Source: Oscillibacter sp. (GTDB lineage: Bacteria > Bacillota > Clostridia > Oscillospirales > Oscillospiraceae). Taken from it: a DNA stretch of 31,617 bases. The notes below the pieces were generated by a model. The model was not told the DNA's origin and did no database searches. It saw only the letters and a program-made list of their open reading frames with translations. The stretch is taken from positions 1-31,617 of the forward strand of contig JAHHSA010000018.1 in NCBI GenBank assembly GCA_020025475.1. Reading direction: 5' to 3'. The translations under genes and the position numbers were made by a program. Position 1 is the stretch's first letter, and each line of letters opens with the position of its first letter. Below are positions 15,473-24,477 of the stretch, one piece after another.

Positions 15473-16632
15473 AGAACAAAAAGACAAATCCGTTCCTTCG
15501 GAGATTCCTCTCCATCATGGGAGATGAGAAGCGCCAGAAAATTACCATCCCCATCCTGGCCATTCTGCTGAGTCTGCTGGCGGGTGCTGTGGTCTATCTG
15601 ATCATGGGGAAAAACCCGCTGAAGGCCTATCTCAGCTTTTTGCAGGGCGCAGGCTTGTTCCCAAAAGGAAATTATGCGGCCAAGCGGAGCATGGTGACCG
15701 ACCTTATGAGTATGCTCAATGCCTGGACGCCCATGCTCCTGGCATCGCTCTCTGTGGCAGTTGCCATGCGCTCCGGTTTGTTCAACATCGGTGTTTCCGG
15801 ACAGATGATGCTGGCGGGACTGGTGGCCACGGTGACGATTGGGTATTCTCCGCTGCCTGCGGTGCTGGCCAAGCCTCTGGTGGTGCTGGTTGCTGTGCTG
15901 GTGGGTGCTGCTGCCTCCGCTCTGATCGGCTTTTTAAAGTATAAGTGGAACATCAACGAAGTGGTTTCGGCCATTATGTTCAACTATATCATTCGATATA
16001 CCGTCAGTTTCAGTATCAAATCCTTCATAGCGGACCCGATTTCCAGACAGTCCAGAGCCGTTGGCCCGGCGGCCCGGCTTTCTCTCATGGATACGGAGAT
16101 CGGCGGACTGAAAATGGATATCCCGCTGGGATTGATCCTGGCACTCGTCTCGGTGTTCCTGGTGAGGTTTCTGTTTCAAAAAATGAAGCTGGGGTTTGAA
16201 TTCCGCACCATCGGCGCAAATCCCAGGGCGGCAAAATACGCCGGCATCCATGTGGGCCGGAATCTCATCCTCACCATGACGTTTTCGGGAGCCCTGGCAG
16301 GTCTTGCAGGTGCTACCTACTTCCTGGGATACTACGGCTCCATCCAGCCCGACACCCTGATTTCCACGGGTTTCGACGCAATTGCCGTCTGCATCCTGGG
16401 CAACTCCAATCCGTTGGGCATTCTGCTGGCCTCGTTCCTGATTACAGTGATTGACAAGGGCGGTATTTACATGAGCTCCACAGTGGGGGTGCGGCAGGAG
16501 ATCGGAGCGCTGATCACCGCTTTAATCCTGCTTTTTGCCGCCTGCGGCGCGTTCTTCCGCTATTTTATTGCTGCCAGACGGCAGCAAATGCTGGATGCGG
16601 ACCATGCTGAGAAAAAGGAGGCAGAAGTATGA
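15469..16632 (+). CDS. ABC importer permease, YufP-like
   Basis: A 387-residue inner-membrane permease of the RbsC/BPD_transp_2 type, with about nine to ten hydrophobic segments after a short basic N-terminus. Seen: SGLFNIGVSGQMMLAG near 105-120, which is the family hallmark, NEVVSAIMFNYI, and FRTIGANPRAAKYAGI before the late helices. The start is GTG, overlapping the ATPase stop (GTGA), with its ribosome site AGCAGGAG inside the ATPase gene. It ends overlapping the second permease (ATGA). Together they form the membrane channel for the BMP-delivered nucleoside-like substrate. Confidence 0.92.
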   Translation: MKNKKTNPFLRRFLSIMGDEKRQKITIPILAILLSLLAGAVVYLIMGKNPLKAYLSFLQGAGLFPKGNYAAKRSMVTDLMSMLNAWTPMLLASLSVAVAMRSGLFNIGVSGQMMLAGLVATVTIGYSPLPAVLAKPLVVLVAVLVGAAASALIGFLKYKWNINEVVSAIMFNYIIRYTVSFSIKSFIADPISRQSRAVGPAARLSLMDTEIGGLKMDIPLGLILALVSVFLVRFLFQKMKLGFEFRTIGANPRAAKYAGIHVGRNLILTMTFSGALAGLAGATYFLGYYGSIQPDTLISTGFDAIAVCILGNSNPLGILLASFLITVIDKGGIYMSSTVGVRQEIGALITALILLFAACGAFFRYFIAARRQQMLDADHAEKKEAEV

Positions 16633-17597
16633 ATACGATCAATACGCTGATCATCGATGGCCTGTCCTTTACACTGCCTCTTTTCATTATGGCCATCGGC
16701 GGCATCTATTCCGAACGCAGCGGTGTGACGAACCTGGCCATCGAGGGCCTGCAGGGCTTCGGCGCATTTTTCGGCGCTCTGGCGGCTACACTGCTCTCTG
16801 GATTTTTTGCTGCCAGCAGCCAGATTCCCATGTATCTGGCGATGCTGTTTGCCATGCTTGGCGGTATGCTCTATGCCATGCTGCACGCCGTCCTGTGCGT
16901 GAAGTTCAAGGCAGACCAGGTAATCTCCGGCGTGGTCATCAACCTGCTGGCGGTTGCGCTGACCACCTTCCTGACCAGCCAGCTCAACGCATCGGTGTTT
17001 GGAGCACCCTCCAATAAGTTCGTCCTGGGCACGTCCCTGCGGTTTTCCATCCCTGGCCTCTCCAAAATTCCGGTCCTGGGTGCATTTTTCACCAATCTCT
17101 ATCCGTTTGAACTGGTGATCCTGGCAGTGGCGGCCTTTGCCTGGTATGTGCTCTACAAGACCCCCTTTGGCATGCATCTCCGGGCCTGCGGCGATAATCC
17201 CCACGCTGTTGACGCCGCTGGCGTGGAAGTGGGCAAGGTGCGCTTTGCCGCCGTTATGATCTCCGGCGCGCTCTCCGGCCTGGGTGGTATCTGCTTTGCC
17301 TATTCTATTTCCGGTCAGTTTTCTCCGGCAATTTACATGGGCTACGGCTATCTGGCCATTGCCGCACTGATTTTTGGAAACTGGCAGATCATGCCCACGT
17401 TCTTTGCCTGCCTGATTTTTGGATTTGCCCGCTCTGCGGGATTTGCTTTGACCCAGGCGCTGGACCTGTCTGCGGCGTTTTCTGACCTCTTTATGACCCT
17501 GCCGTATATCATTACCCTGCTGCTGTTGGTGTTCTTCTCCAAGAGTAACCATGCACCCCGCGCACTGGGTGAGATTTACGATAAAGGAAAGCGATAA
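16629..17597 (+). CDS. ABC importer permease, YufQ-like
   Basis: A 322-residue second permease of the same transporter. Seen: ERSGVTNLAIEGLQGFGAFF near 30-49, AVLCVKFKADQVISGVVIN, LRACGDNPHAVDAAGVEV and about eight to nine membrane segments. AAAAAGGAGG lies in the end of the preceding gene. The pair of unequal permeases with a fused ATPase and BMP lipoprotein is the standard make-up of nucleoside importers known in Bacillus, lactic acid bacteria and spirochaetes. The following secreted-protein gene begins 34 bp later. Confidence 0.92.
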   Translation: MNTINTLIIDGLSFTLPLFIMAIGGIYSERSGVTNLAIEGLQGFGAFFGALAATLLSGFFAASSQIPMYLAMLFAMLGGMLYAMLHAVLCVKFKADQVISGVVINLLAVALTTFLTSQLNASVFGAPSNKFVLGTSLRFSIPGLSKIPVLGAFFTNLYPFELVILAVAAFAWYVLYKTPFGMHLRACGDNPHAVDAAGVEVGKVRFAAVMISGALSGLGGICFAYSISGQFSPAIYMGYGYLAIAALIFGNWQIMPTFFACLIFGFARSAGFALTQALDLSAAFSDLFMTLPYIITLLLLVFFSKSNHAPRALGEIYDKGKR

Positions 17598-17631
17598 ACC
17601 AGAATGTAAATGAAATTGGAGGGAGATTCAT

Positions 17632-19080
17632 ATGAAAAAGAAAATCACATCGATTCTGGGCATCTCTCTGGCGGCTGTATTGACAGCCTCACTGGCAATG
17701 CCTGCTTCTGCGGATCATGAGAAAAAGCAACTGAATGTGGAGGCCGGCATCCCGGTCTATGTTGATGGCTCGCGTGTGCAGCCCACGGATGTCAACGGGA
17801 AGCCGGTGGAGGTGTTCCTGGCGGACGGCACCACCTATGTGCCAGCCCGTGCATTTGCCAACGCTCTGGATGTGCAGATTGCACCAAACGGCGGCAAGGT
17901 CTATCTGGACACTGTCCAGACGGACGACAAGGCTGCAGAGTACCTGAAGACCTACTTTGACATTGCACCCATGACCGGCACCGTCTCTGCTGCCACCTGG
18001 AATGCGGCGTTGAACAAGATCGCAAATGGCGTGGCCGTGGATGAGAGTGCCAAGCTGACTGTGGGAACCGCCGTGAAGGCAGCCGTCAAGGCAGCCGGAC
18101 TGGAGGAACTGGCTCTGGTCTACTCCAAGGAAAAGGCTGCTGCCTCCACCGCAGGCTGCACAAAGATCGCAGATGCTGATCTGCCCTATGTGGCTTGCGC
18201 TCTGGATACCTCTCTTGCCTCTGGTACCTGGAGATTCAGTGATGCACTGGACGGCAAGACCGCAACGCAGCTGCTGATGAATGCCGTGAACATCTCCGGT
18301 CAGGGCCGCAACTACCTGGGCGAGTCTGATGATCCCGATATTTGCCAGAAGCTCCAGTCTGCATGGTCTACTTTTGGCAACTTTGATGATGAGAAGCTCT
18401 CCAAACTGGGAGCTGATTTGGTCATTGCCAACGCTTCCACCGGTTATAACCTGAAATATGATGGCTATAACGCCAACTTCCTGCCGGAGTATACCCTCCA
18501 GTATGGGCACAGTGATATTACCCATGCCATCCAGCTGATGGGCCTGCTTCACAGTGAGGGCATTGTGGCAAAGGTGGCTCTGGAACCGAAGACTTCCATC
18601 TATGAGTACCTGGTGGAGTGGGGAGATCCCGCATCCCTGACCATGACTCCCACCTATGAGGTGAAGCCCATTGATGGTGGTCGCTATCTGTGCTATGCCA
18701 CGGAATATGACATGAAGCTGGAGTTCAATACCATTGCCGATAAGAACCGCTTTGACAGCATCATCGGTCAGTATGCCAAGAAGTGGGATTCCAACACCGA
18801 CGGCAACGGCAACCCCACTGTGCCCCTGCTGGCTGGTGCCTGGTGGCAGCCTCTGTATACCTCCACCGTTCCCATGCAGGACTCCAAGAATTTTACCCTG
18901 ATTCGGGACAATGTGATCCGCAACGGTGCCTATACCATCCATCCCTTCTCTGTGGCAGACGGCACAGCAGCCATTGCCAAGGTCGTGAAGGAAAAAGCAC
19001 CTGAACTGAAGGTTGAATTGGTGGATCTCTACGTCAACAATGCGTTCTATAACTATCTCACCGGTGCTGATCATCAGTAA
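17632..19080 (+). CDS. Secreted protein with copper-amine-oxidase N-terminal domain; function unknown
   Basis: A 482-residue exported protein. Seen: a signal peptide (about 1-27, ending PASA), a copper-amine-oxidase N-terminal-type domain at about 35-100 (GIPVYVDGSRVQ, PVEVFLADGTTYVPARAFA, KVYLDTV), then about 380 residues with no family I recognise, including GQGRNYLGESDD and a mixed alpha/beta C-terminal part. No SLH, sortase or catalytic amine-oxidase domain is present, so it is not an amine oxidase. GGAGGG lies upstream. It is 34 bp after the second permease, with no terminator between, so it is probably part of the transporter operon and may be an extracytoplasmic accessory factor or hydrolase acting on the substrate before uptake. 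Confidence 0.75.
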   Translation: MKKKITSILGISLAAVLTASLAMPASADHEKKQLNVEAGIPVYVDGSRVQPTDVNGKPVEVFLADGTTYVPARAFANALDVQIAPNGGKVYLDTVQTDDKAAEYLKTYFDIAPMTGTVSAATWNAALNKIANGVAVDESAKLTVGTAVKAAVKAAGLEELALVYSKEKAAASTAGCTKIADADLPYVACALDTSLASGTWRFSDALDGKTATQLLMNAVNISGQGRNYLGESDDPDICQKLQSAWSTFGNFDDEKLSKLGADLVIANASTGYNLKYDGYNANFLPEYTLQYGHSDITHAIQLMGLLHSEGIVAKVALEPKTSIYEYLVEWGDPASLTMTPTYEVKPIDGGRYLCYATEYDMKLEFNTIADKNRFDSIIGQYAKKWDSNTDGNGNPTVPLLAGAWWQPLYTSTVPMQDSKNFTLIRDNVIRNGAYTIHPFSVADGTAAIAKVVKEKAPELKVELVDLYVNNAFYNYLTGADHQ

Positions 19081-19105
19081 TGGGCAGTCAGTACGAAAAA
19101 ACAGC

Positions 19106-19143
19106 AAAGGGGGGCAGGTCTCAATGGGACCTGCCCCCTTTGT
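19106..19143. terminator. Bidirectional terminator between convergent genes
   Basis: An 11-bp stem (GGGGGCAGGTC with GACCTGCCCCC) is flanked by AAAG and CTTT, so both strands end in a short T-run. It separates the transporter operon from the convergent SLH gene, whose stop lies at 19160. Confidence 0.8.
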
Positions 19144-19159
19144 ATGTCAAAAAACGCGG

Positions 19160-22100
19160 TCAACTGGATGTGGCACTGCCGCCGGGGAAAGAGGGCGCAT
19201 TGGACCACTGGCGTTCCGCTGCCGCCCGGTCACACCGGGGCAGCTTATCGGTCCAGTGTGACTGCCTGCATTCCTCGCTGTGTATGTGCGCGGCTTCCGC
19301 GCGGGAATCGTGGCGGTTGGCATCCTCCTGCATATTCGCAGAGAACCAGTTGCAAGGGGCACTGTGGGGCCAGAAAATCTTTTCATGCGCGGGCGGCGGA
19401 CACTCCTCGTCATGGTGAATCTCCAGTGCCCGGCTCACAATCACCCAGGCCTGGGCACGGGTGATTGGGGCGTTGGGACGGAAGGTACCGTCTGCAAAAC
19501 CGGAAATCAGGCCCGCACATGCAGCGGCTCCCACATAACTGGTATACCAGGCACCTGGGGCAACATCGGTGAAGCAGACCTTGTACTCTTTGCCTGCGGC
19601 CTCAAAGAAACCAACAGCCATTTTGGTAAACTGAGCACGGGTAATGGTGCTGTGGGGCCGGAAGCTGCCGTCAGAAAAACCATCAATGATGCCCATGTTG
19701 GTCAGCGTGGAAATGGCGCCGCTGCACCAGAGGTCGGCGGGCACGTCCGTATAGCGATTGGTTAGGCACCAATACTTGTCCCGGGCCCTGTCCGTCAGCA
19801 TGCGGAAGAAGGTGGCTGCCGCCTCACCCCGGGTGATTGTACCGTAGGGGCGGAGCGTTCCGTCCGAATCATTCGTGAGATTGGCGCGATGACCCTCCGT
19901 ATTCGGCTCCGCGGGAGTTTCCGGCTCAGGTTTTGGCTTCGGCTTGGAATCGGGTTGGGGATTGGGCTTCGGCTCAGACGCAAAATCAGGAACGGAAATT
20001 TCGTCAGCAGAGGCCGTCCTGGTGATGACATCACTGTTCTCCGATCTTGCCGAAACCACTGCACGGTTCTGGATTGTCCGCAGAGTGTCCTCACCCACAA
20101 CGGTGTATCTGCACACGATGGTGACGGAGTCCCCAGCTGCAACAGGGTGGTCTATCGTGAATTCCTGTTTGTCCGCATCGAACAAAACACCGTTGGTGCT
20201 GTCGTGGGGCAGCAATATGACACGGCCTGCCAGCGTATCTGTGCTGCCCACACGAAGGAGATGATCCTCAACGCGCAACTCCGTCAGCGGCAGCGCCCCG
20301 GTATTTTGGACGGTGATGACATATGTCAGATCTGTGCCCGTGGTTACTGAGCCGGTTGGGACGGCCTTCTTGGATACCTGGAAGTCTGTCCCGAGGACTT
20401 GCACGGCGGTGCTGCGCTCCGTTGCTGTGGGAACATTTGACAAAATGGCAGTATTTTTCAAAATTTTGCCGCTGTCCTCGGATGGGATCGTGTACGTATA
20501 AGAGAACCTGATATGTTGGCCTGGCCACAGCTCTGCGATCAAAAATTCCTGCTGCTCTGCAAGATAGACGACTCCATCAGGCAGCCCGGGCCCTACCGTA
20601 AGGGTGCCTGTGCCGTTGTGGATGTCACGCAGATGCAGATTTGTCCGGGTTACGGCGGGGTCTGGGTTGCTCACCGTGATGGTATAGGTTAAGACGTCGC
20701 CGGGCTTTGCCTGGTGAGCCGGAGCACCGTGCAGTGTCACCTGCTTTTCGACGGTGGGAGACAGGGCGGGGGCCCAGGTACCCACCAGGGTCAGTCTGCA
20801 GCTGAAGGTTTTCCCGTCCACACAGAGCTTTGTGAGATCAAACTGTGACAGCTCCAACGGAGACTGGATGCGGAACGGAAACTGTTGGAAGCTGCCAGCA
20901 AAGGTCTGCTGTTCATCCAGGTGCAGATCCACCTGATGAACAACCGGGGCCCCGGCACCACATTCTATTATTTGCAGATATGGGGTCCAGCCTTGGAAAA
21001 CCGCATCTGGCAGGTTTTCCAGCTTGTCAGGCAGATTTACACGACCGACTGCGTCCAGGGTCTGATTCCAGGAAAAATCAATGTCGGGTGCGTTTGCCGG
21101 GACATCACCATCGTACCGGCAGCAAAGTTCCACCTGGGTGCGGGGCTTCTCCCGTTCCCATTGACCGTACAGAGTCACATCGCAATCCGGCATTTGAAAG
21201 GGCTGGCCTGCCGGAGTCCCATCGGCCAGCGTCCAGCCGCTGAATGTAAAATTGGCAGGGACACGAATGGCAGGGAGGTCAACAAGTTCGCCGGCTTGAC
21301 AGCGCTGGACCTCCGGAAGCATTACGTCCTCCGGAAAATCCCCCGTGAATGCATAGCGAACAAGATGATCTGCGGGCACAGGGGGCACGGTTTCTTCGGG
21401 CTTGTACCAGAGACGGATGGTATCAGAGGTGGTTTCGCACAGCTTCTGGGCATAGATTGTGTTCTCCCAGTACTGATAGCCGTCCGCAGTCTGGGGAACG
21501 CTTTCCAGCTGTGCGGAATATGTAATTTCCACGACAGAGTCGGATACCAGGTTTGCGATCCTGGCCGTTAGAACCCACCGATCCTGCACGGCAGCAAAGC
21601 AGGGGCCTTCTTCCAGGGAAAACGGGCCGCTGCCGCTGCATGCAATGCTGCCGGGAACAGGTTTCATCCCCACGGGCAGCGGATCACGGAGAAGTACCGG
21701 GGCCCCGTTGGTTCCATCGTAAGTTACCGTGATTTGATAGGTGACCGTGTCACCGGGCGCGGCAGGGGAAGACCACAGCCCGTTGGGACTCTCGTGGCCT
21801 GTTTGCATGGCAGATGCATCATCCGGCTGTTTTTCCTGCGCTGCCGCAGGCTCTGTGGGGACTGTGTACTGCACCAGAGAAGTGGAGCAGCTGGACAGGG
21901 CCGGAGCCTCTGGCTCGGCAGGCGGTTCCGACTCAGCAGACAGCTCGGGTTCGGCTGACAGTTCCGGGATAGCGCAGAGTTCCTCTGCTGGCACAGGGGA
22001 CTCTATATACTGAATCGTCCAGCCGTTTGCGGCGTTGGCAATGGACTGTGCGGCCTCCGCACCGAAGATGTCTTGTTCATTCAGTGTCAGTGTGGAGGCT

Positions 22101-24214
22101 GTTCCCTTGCCGCTGCCCAGGAACATATTGCCGGTGTTCAGGGTATTTCCCACAGCTGTCTCTTCCCAGATCAGCTGTAAATCGGTCAATTCCGGTGTAT
22201 TTTCAAACATGTTCCCCACAGTCTGCAAGCCTGGAAAACGCCCCTGCATGGTCAGATGGTTCAAGGCGGTGCAGCCGCGGAACATTCGATCCATTTTTTT
22301 CAGATTCGGACTGTTGAAGGAACCTCCAAAATCAACCTCGGTCAGCGACGTACAGCCTTGGAACATGGCAGTGGCAGATTGCAGAGCCGTCAGCTGTCCC
22401 ATGTCAAACAGGTGGACGGCAGTCAGGGATTTGCATCCGTTAAAAAGATTGGACAAGGTCAATAGGTTCTCCTGTACGTTCCAGGAATCCATCCGGACTT
22501 CCACCAGGTTGCTGCAGTTTTGAAACATACTCTCTAGAGAGCGAACGTTGGAAACATCAAAGCTTTTCAGGTCGAGATACTCCACGCCGCAGCCATCGAA
22601 CATACTGCGCAGATACTGTGTCTCAGGGGTACGGAAGCTGCTGAGGTCCAGGACCTTCAACTGCTTGCAGTTTTTGAACATTTCACTCATATCCGTGACA
22701 TGGCTGGTGTCAAAGCTGCTGATGTTCAATGCGGTCAGGGACGCACAGTTTATGAACATCTGACTCATATTGGAGACACTCCGGGTGTCAAAATCACCCA
22801 GATTCAGCGTGGTCAGCGCACCGCAGCCAGCGAACATCTGCCGCATGTCCGTGACGCTGCTGGTATCAAATTCGTCCAAATTCAAGGAAGTCAAAGACAT
22901 GCAGTTGTGGAACATCTCACTCATATCCGTGACGCTGCTGGTATCAAATCCGCTCAGGTCCAATGCGGTGAGACGCCAGCAATCGTAAAACATCTGCTGC
23001 ATATCGGTGACACCGCTGGTATCAAAATGAGAGAGCTCCATCGACCCCAGTTCACTGCCGGCAGCGAAGCTGTTCAGGCTCCCGGGCCTGATCACGGAGG
23101 GGTTCTCCCTGGGCTGTCCGCCGGTACCGGAAGACACATCAACAGAGGTCACGCCTACCAGACCTTCCAGATCTGCTGCAACGACTTCACGGGGGAGAAA
23201 GTGGTCTAAATGGCAACCGTCGGGGATGTTCAGACACTGTTGAAATCTGATTGACAGGGAGACAGGCGACAAGGCCTGCTCCGGGCCTAAAAAGGAGGCC
23301 CAGGGTCCGGCAGGCGAAGAACCGGTCAGCGTTACGCCTTCCTCACCGGCCACATGGAGCACCTGGTCTGCGGTATAATAGAGAATCACTTCATCGATGT
23401 CCGGGTCGTAACCGGTGCGCCATGCACCCAGGACCTCCTGCCCGTTGCGGTAAGTTTCCGACAGGGTCACAGCCTGAACGGTCTGGTGATCTGGACCCGC
23501 CTGTAACTGGGATACACGGGTGTATGCCGGAAGCGACCTTTCAAATTGGAGTGTGCATGCATAGGTACGTCTGATGGAATCCAGCAGGGGCGTTCCGTCA
23601 TACAGCTGCATATCGCTTCCACGGGGCAGAGCCTCTATCCAGTTTCTCGTATTGCATGGGGCTGTAATCTCCTGGATGGTCTTGTCCACTGACAGATGGC
23701 CCCAAGAGGCTTGCAGCTGCAGATGATCGTTGAGAGAAATGCTGTCTCCGGGCAGATACAGCCGACCGTCTGGGGCCATCCAGCCCTCAAAGAGGAATCC
23801 TCTGCGCTGCGGTACAGGCTTCTGGGGAATCATTGTCTGCTGACCCGCCTGGTGGTGTGTAGCGGGAGGAATGCTCTCATTACCGCCGTTTGCATCATAG
23901 GACAGGGTATAAAGCACTTGTGGCAGTGCCTCCGGGACGGATGAGGAGACATCTTCACGGGGATTGATCCGGGAGTGACTGGTCAGTGCTGTTTTCGGCA
24001 CATTCAGATGCTGGTCGGCGGCGGTATGCGCCATATCCCGTTTCACGTCCGCCGTCGTGGACTGTGCAGGAACTGGAGCGCCGCAGGCGGCAGGAACTTC
24101 CAATGCAGCTGTGGGCGGTCCGTTCTCCGCGGCTTCTGCTGCAAGGGCAGTTATGGGCAGCAGCGACAACAGCATGGCCAAAGCAAGTGCCAGGGACAAG
24201 GGTCGTCTTTTCAT
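19160..24214 (-). CDS. Giant SLH-anchored surface protein with BspA-type repeats
   Basis: A 1684-residue cell-surface protein. Seen in order: signal peptide (1-25, ending TALA); an InlB/Listeria-Bacteroides-type repeat at about 102-170 (YDANGG to GFLFEGW); BspA/DUF285 repeats at about 396-690; a Pro/Glu-rich linker at 740-775; at least three DUF11-like beta domains (VTYQITV, LTYTITVSN, LTYVITVQNTG) with a second InlB-like repeat between them; a Lys/Pro-rich linker; then a degenerate first and two good SLH domains (about 1455-1601, with DGSFRP and DGTFRP). SLH domains bind pyruvylated wall polymer. An odd 83-residue Cys/His-rich tail follows. GGAGGAAGG lies before ATG. Probable role is adhesion or interaction with host or neighbour molecules; the ligand is unknown. 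Confidence 0.92.
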   Translation of the reverse strand: MKRRPLSLALALAMLLSLLPITALAAEAAENGPPTAALEVPAACGAPVPAQSTTADVKRDMAHTAADQHLNVPKTALTSHSRINPREDVSSSVPEALPQVLYTLSYDANGGNESIPPATHHQAGQQTMIPQKPVPQRRGFLFEGWMAPDGRLYLPGDSISLNDHLQLQASWGHLSVDKTIQEITAPCNTRNWIEALPRGSDMQLYDGTPLLDSIRRTYACTLQFERSLPAYTRVSQLQAGPDHQTVQAVTLSETYRNGQEVLGAWRTGYDPDIDEVILYYTADQVLHVAGEEGVTLTGSSPAGPWASFLGPEQALSPVSLSIRFQQCLNIPDGCHLDHFLPREVVAADLEGLVGVTSVDVSSGTGGQPRENPSVIRPGSLNSFAAGSELGSMELSHFDTSGVTDMQQMFYDCWRLTALDLSGFDTSSVTDMSEMFHNCMSLTSLNLDEFDTSSVTDMRQMFAGCGALTTLNLGDFDTRSVSNMSQMFINCASLTALNISSFDTSHVTDMSEMFKNCKQLKVLDLSSFRTPETQYLRSMFDGCGVEYLDLKSFDVSNVRSLESMFQNCSNLVEVRMDSWNVQENLLTLSNLFNGCKSLTAVHLFDMGQLTALQSATAMFQGCTSLTEVDFGGSFNSPNLKKMDRMFRGCTALNHLTMQGRFPGLQTVGNMFENTPELTDLQLIWEETAVGNTLNTGNMFLGSGKGTASTLTLNEQDIFGAEAAQSIANAANGWTIQYIESPVPAEELCAIPELSAEPELSAESEPPAEPEAPALSSCSTSLVQYTVPTEPAAAQEKQPDDASAMQTGHESPNGLWSSPAAPGDTVTYQITVTYDGTNGAPVLLRDPLPVGMKPVPGSIACSGSGPFSLEEGPCFAAVQDRWVLTARIANLVSDSVVEITYSAQLESVPQTADGYQYWENTIYAQKLCETTSDTIRLWYKPEETVPPVPADHLVRYAFTGDFPEDVMLPEVQRCQAGELVDLPAIRVPANFTFSGWTLADGTPAGQPFQMPDCDVTLYGQWEREKPRTQVELCCRYDGDVPANAPDIDFSWNQTLDAVGRVNLPDKLENLPDAVFQGWTPYLQIIECGAGAPVVHQVDLHLDEQQTFAGSFQQFPFRIQSPLELSQFDLTKLCVDGKTFSCRLTLVGTWAPALSPTVEKQVTLHGAPAHQAKPGDVLTYTITVSNPDPAVTRTNLHLRDIHNGTGTLTVGPGLPDGVVYLAEQQEFLIAELWPGQHIRFSYTYTIPSEDSGKILKNTAILSNVPTATERSTAVQVLGTDFQVSKKAVPTGSVTTGTDLTYVITVQNTGALPLTELRVEDHLLRVGSTDTLAGRVILLPHDSTNGVLFDADKQEFTIDHPVAAGDSVTIVCRYTVVGEDTLRTIQNRAVVSARSENSDVITRTASADEISVPDFASEPKPNPQPDSKPKPKPEPETPAEPNTEGHRANLTNDSDGTLRPYGTITRGEAAATFFRMLTDRARDKYWCLTNRYTDVPADLWCSGAISTLTNMGIIDGFSDGSFRPHSTITRAQFTKMAVGFFEAAGKEYKVCFTDVAPGAWYTSYVGAAACAGLISGFADGTFRPNAPITRAQAWVIVSRALEIHHDEECPPPAHEKIFWPHSAPCNWFSANMQEDANRHDSRAEAAHIHSEECRQSHWTDKLPRCDRAAAERQWSNAPSFPGGSATSS
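22145..23029 (-). repeat. BspA/DUF285 leucine-rich repeat array
   Basis: About eleven repeat units lie within the SLH protein. The first five share a 26-residue (78-bp) period with the pattern FDTSxVTDMxxMFxxC. DNA-level identity is highest in the first units: a 24-bp exact repeat occurs at 22848 and 22926, exactly 78 bp apart. Later units diverge. Confidence 0.85.
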
Positions 24215-24246
24215 AGAATCCTTCCTCCGTATATTGTTTTTTATGT

Positions 24247-24298
24247 AAAAAAGGCGACAGATGTCCCTCTGAATGGAGGATTTTCATCTGCCGCTTTT
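24247..24298 (-). promoter_or_regulatory. Terminator-like hairpin in the leader of the SLH gene
   Basis: On the minus strand GCGGCAGATG (24294-24285) pairs with CATCTGTCGC (with one G-U), a 20-base loop between them, followed by a C and six T at 24252-24247. It lies only about 33 bp before the SLH start codon and downstream of the putative promoter, the position of an attenuator. Read on the plus strand it also has a short T-run. Confidence 0.65.
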
Positions 24299-24336
24299 GT
24301 TACGATGCGCCCATATGTTGATTAAGCCGGGATGTT

Positions 24337-24413
24337 CTGTCTGATGCGTGTAATGCCAAGCTGATACGGTCAAAGGCGACTGGCAGACGTCATTCAGACA
24401 GGCTGCATGAGCC
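24337..24413 (-). promoter_or_regulatory. Structured leader segment of the SLH gene
   Basis: CTGTCTGA (24337-24344) pairs perfectly with TCAGACAG (24394-24401), enclosing a TGCCA/TGGCA stem and smaller pairings. Next to it GGCT/AGCC (24401-24413) forms a hairpin. This resembles a multi-branched RNA domain upstream of the terminator-like hairpin. It matches no riboswitch consensus I recall. Confidence 0.35.
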
Positions 24414-24477
24414 GAAAAAATTTACCACATCGGTGCAAAAAGCAAGGTAAAAGCGCAGACACCCACTAATTACCAAA

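Noticed and set aside
17632..19080. Copper amine oxidase enzyme
   Set aside because: Only the small N-terminal-type domain is present; the catalytic domain with its topaquinone site is missing.
22145..23029. CRISPR-like array
   Set aside because: The periodic repeats are in frame, translate to BspA leucine-rich units and diverge gradually; there are no uniform repeats and unique spacers, and no cas genes.
24215..24477. Known riboswitch classes (TPP, cobalamin, c-di-GMP) in the SLH leader
   Set aside because: I could not match the conserved core sequences of these classes on the minus strand.
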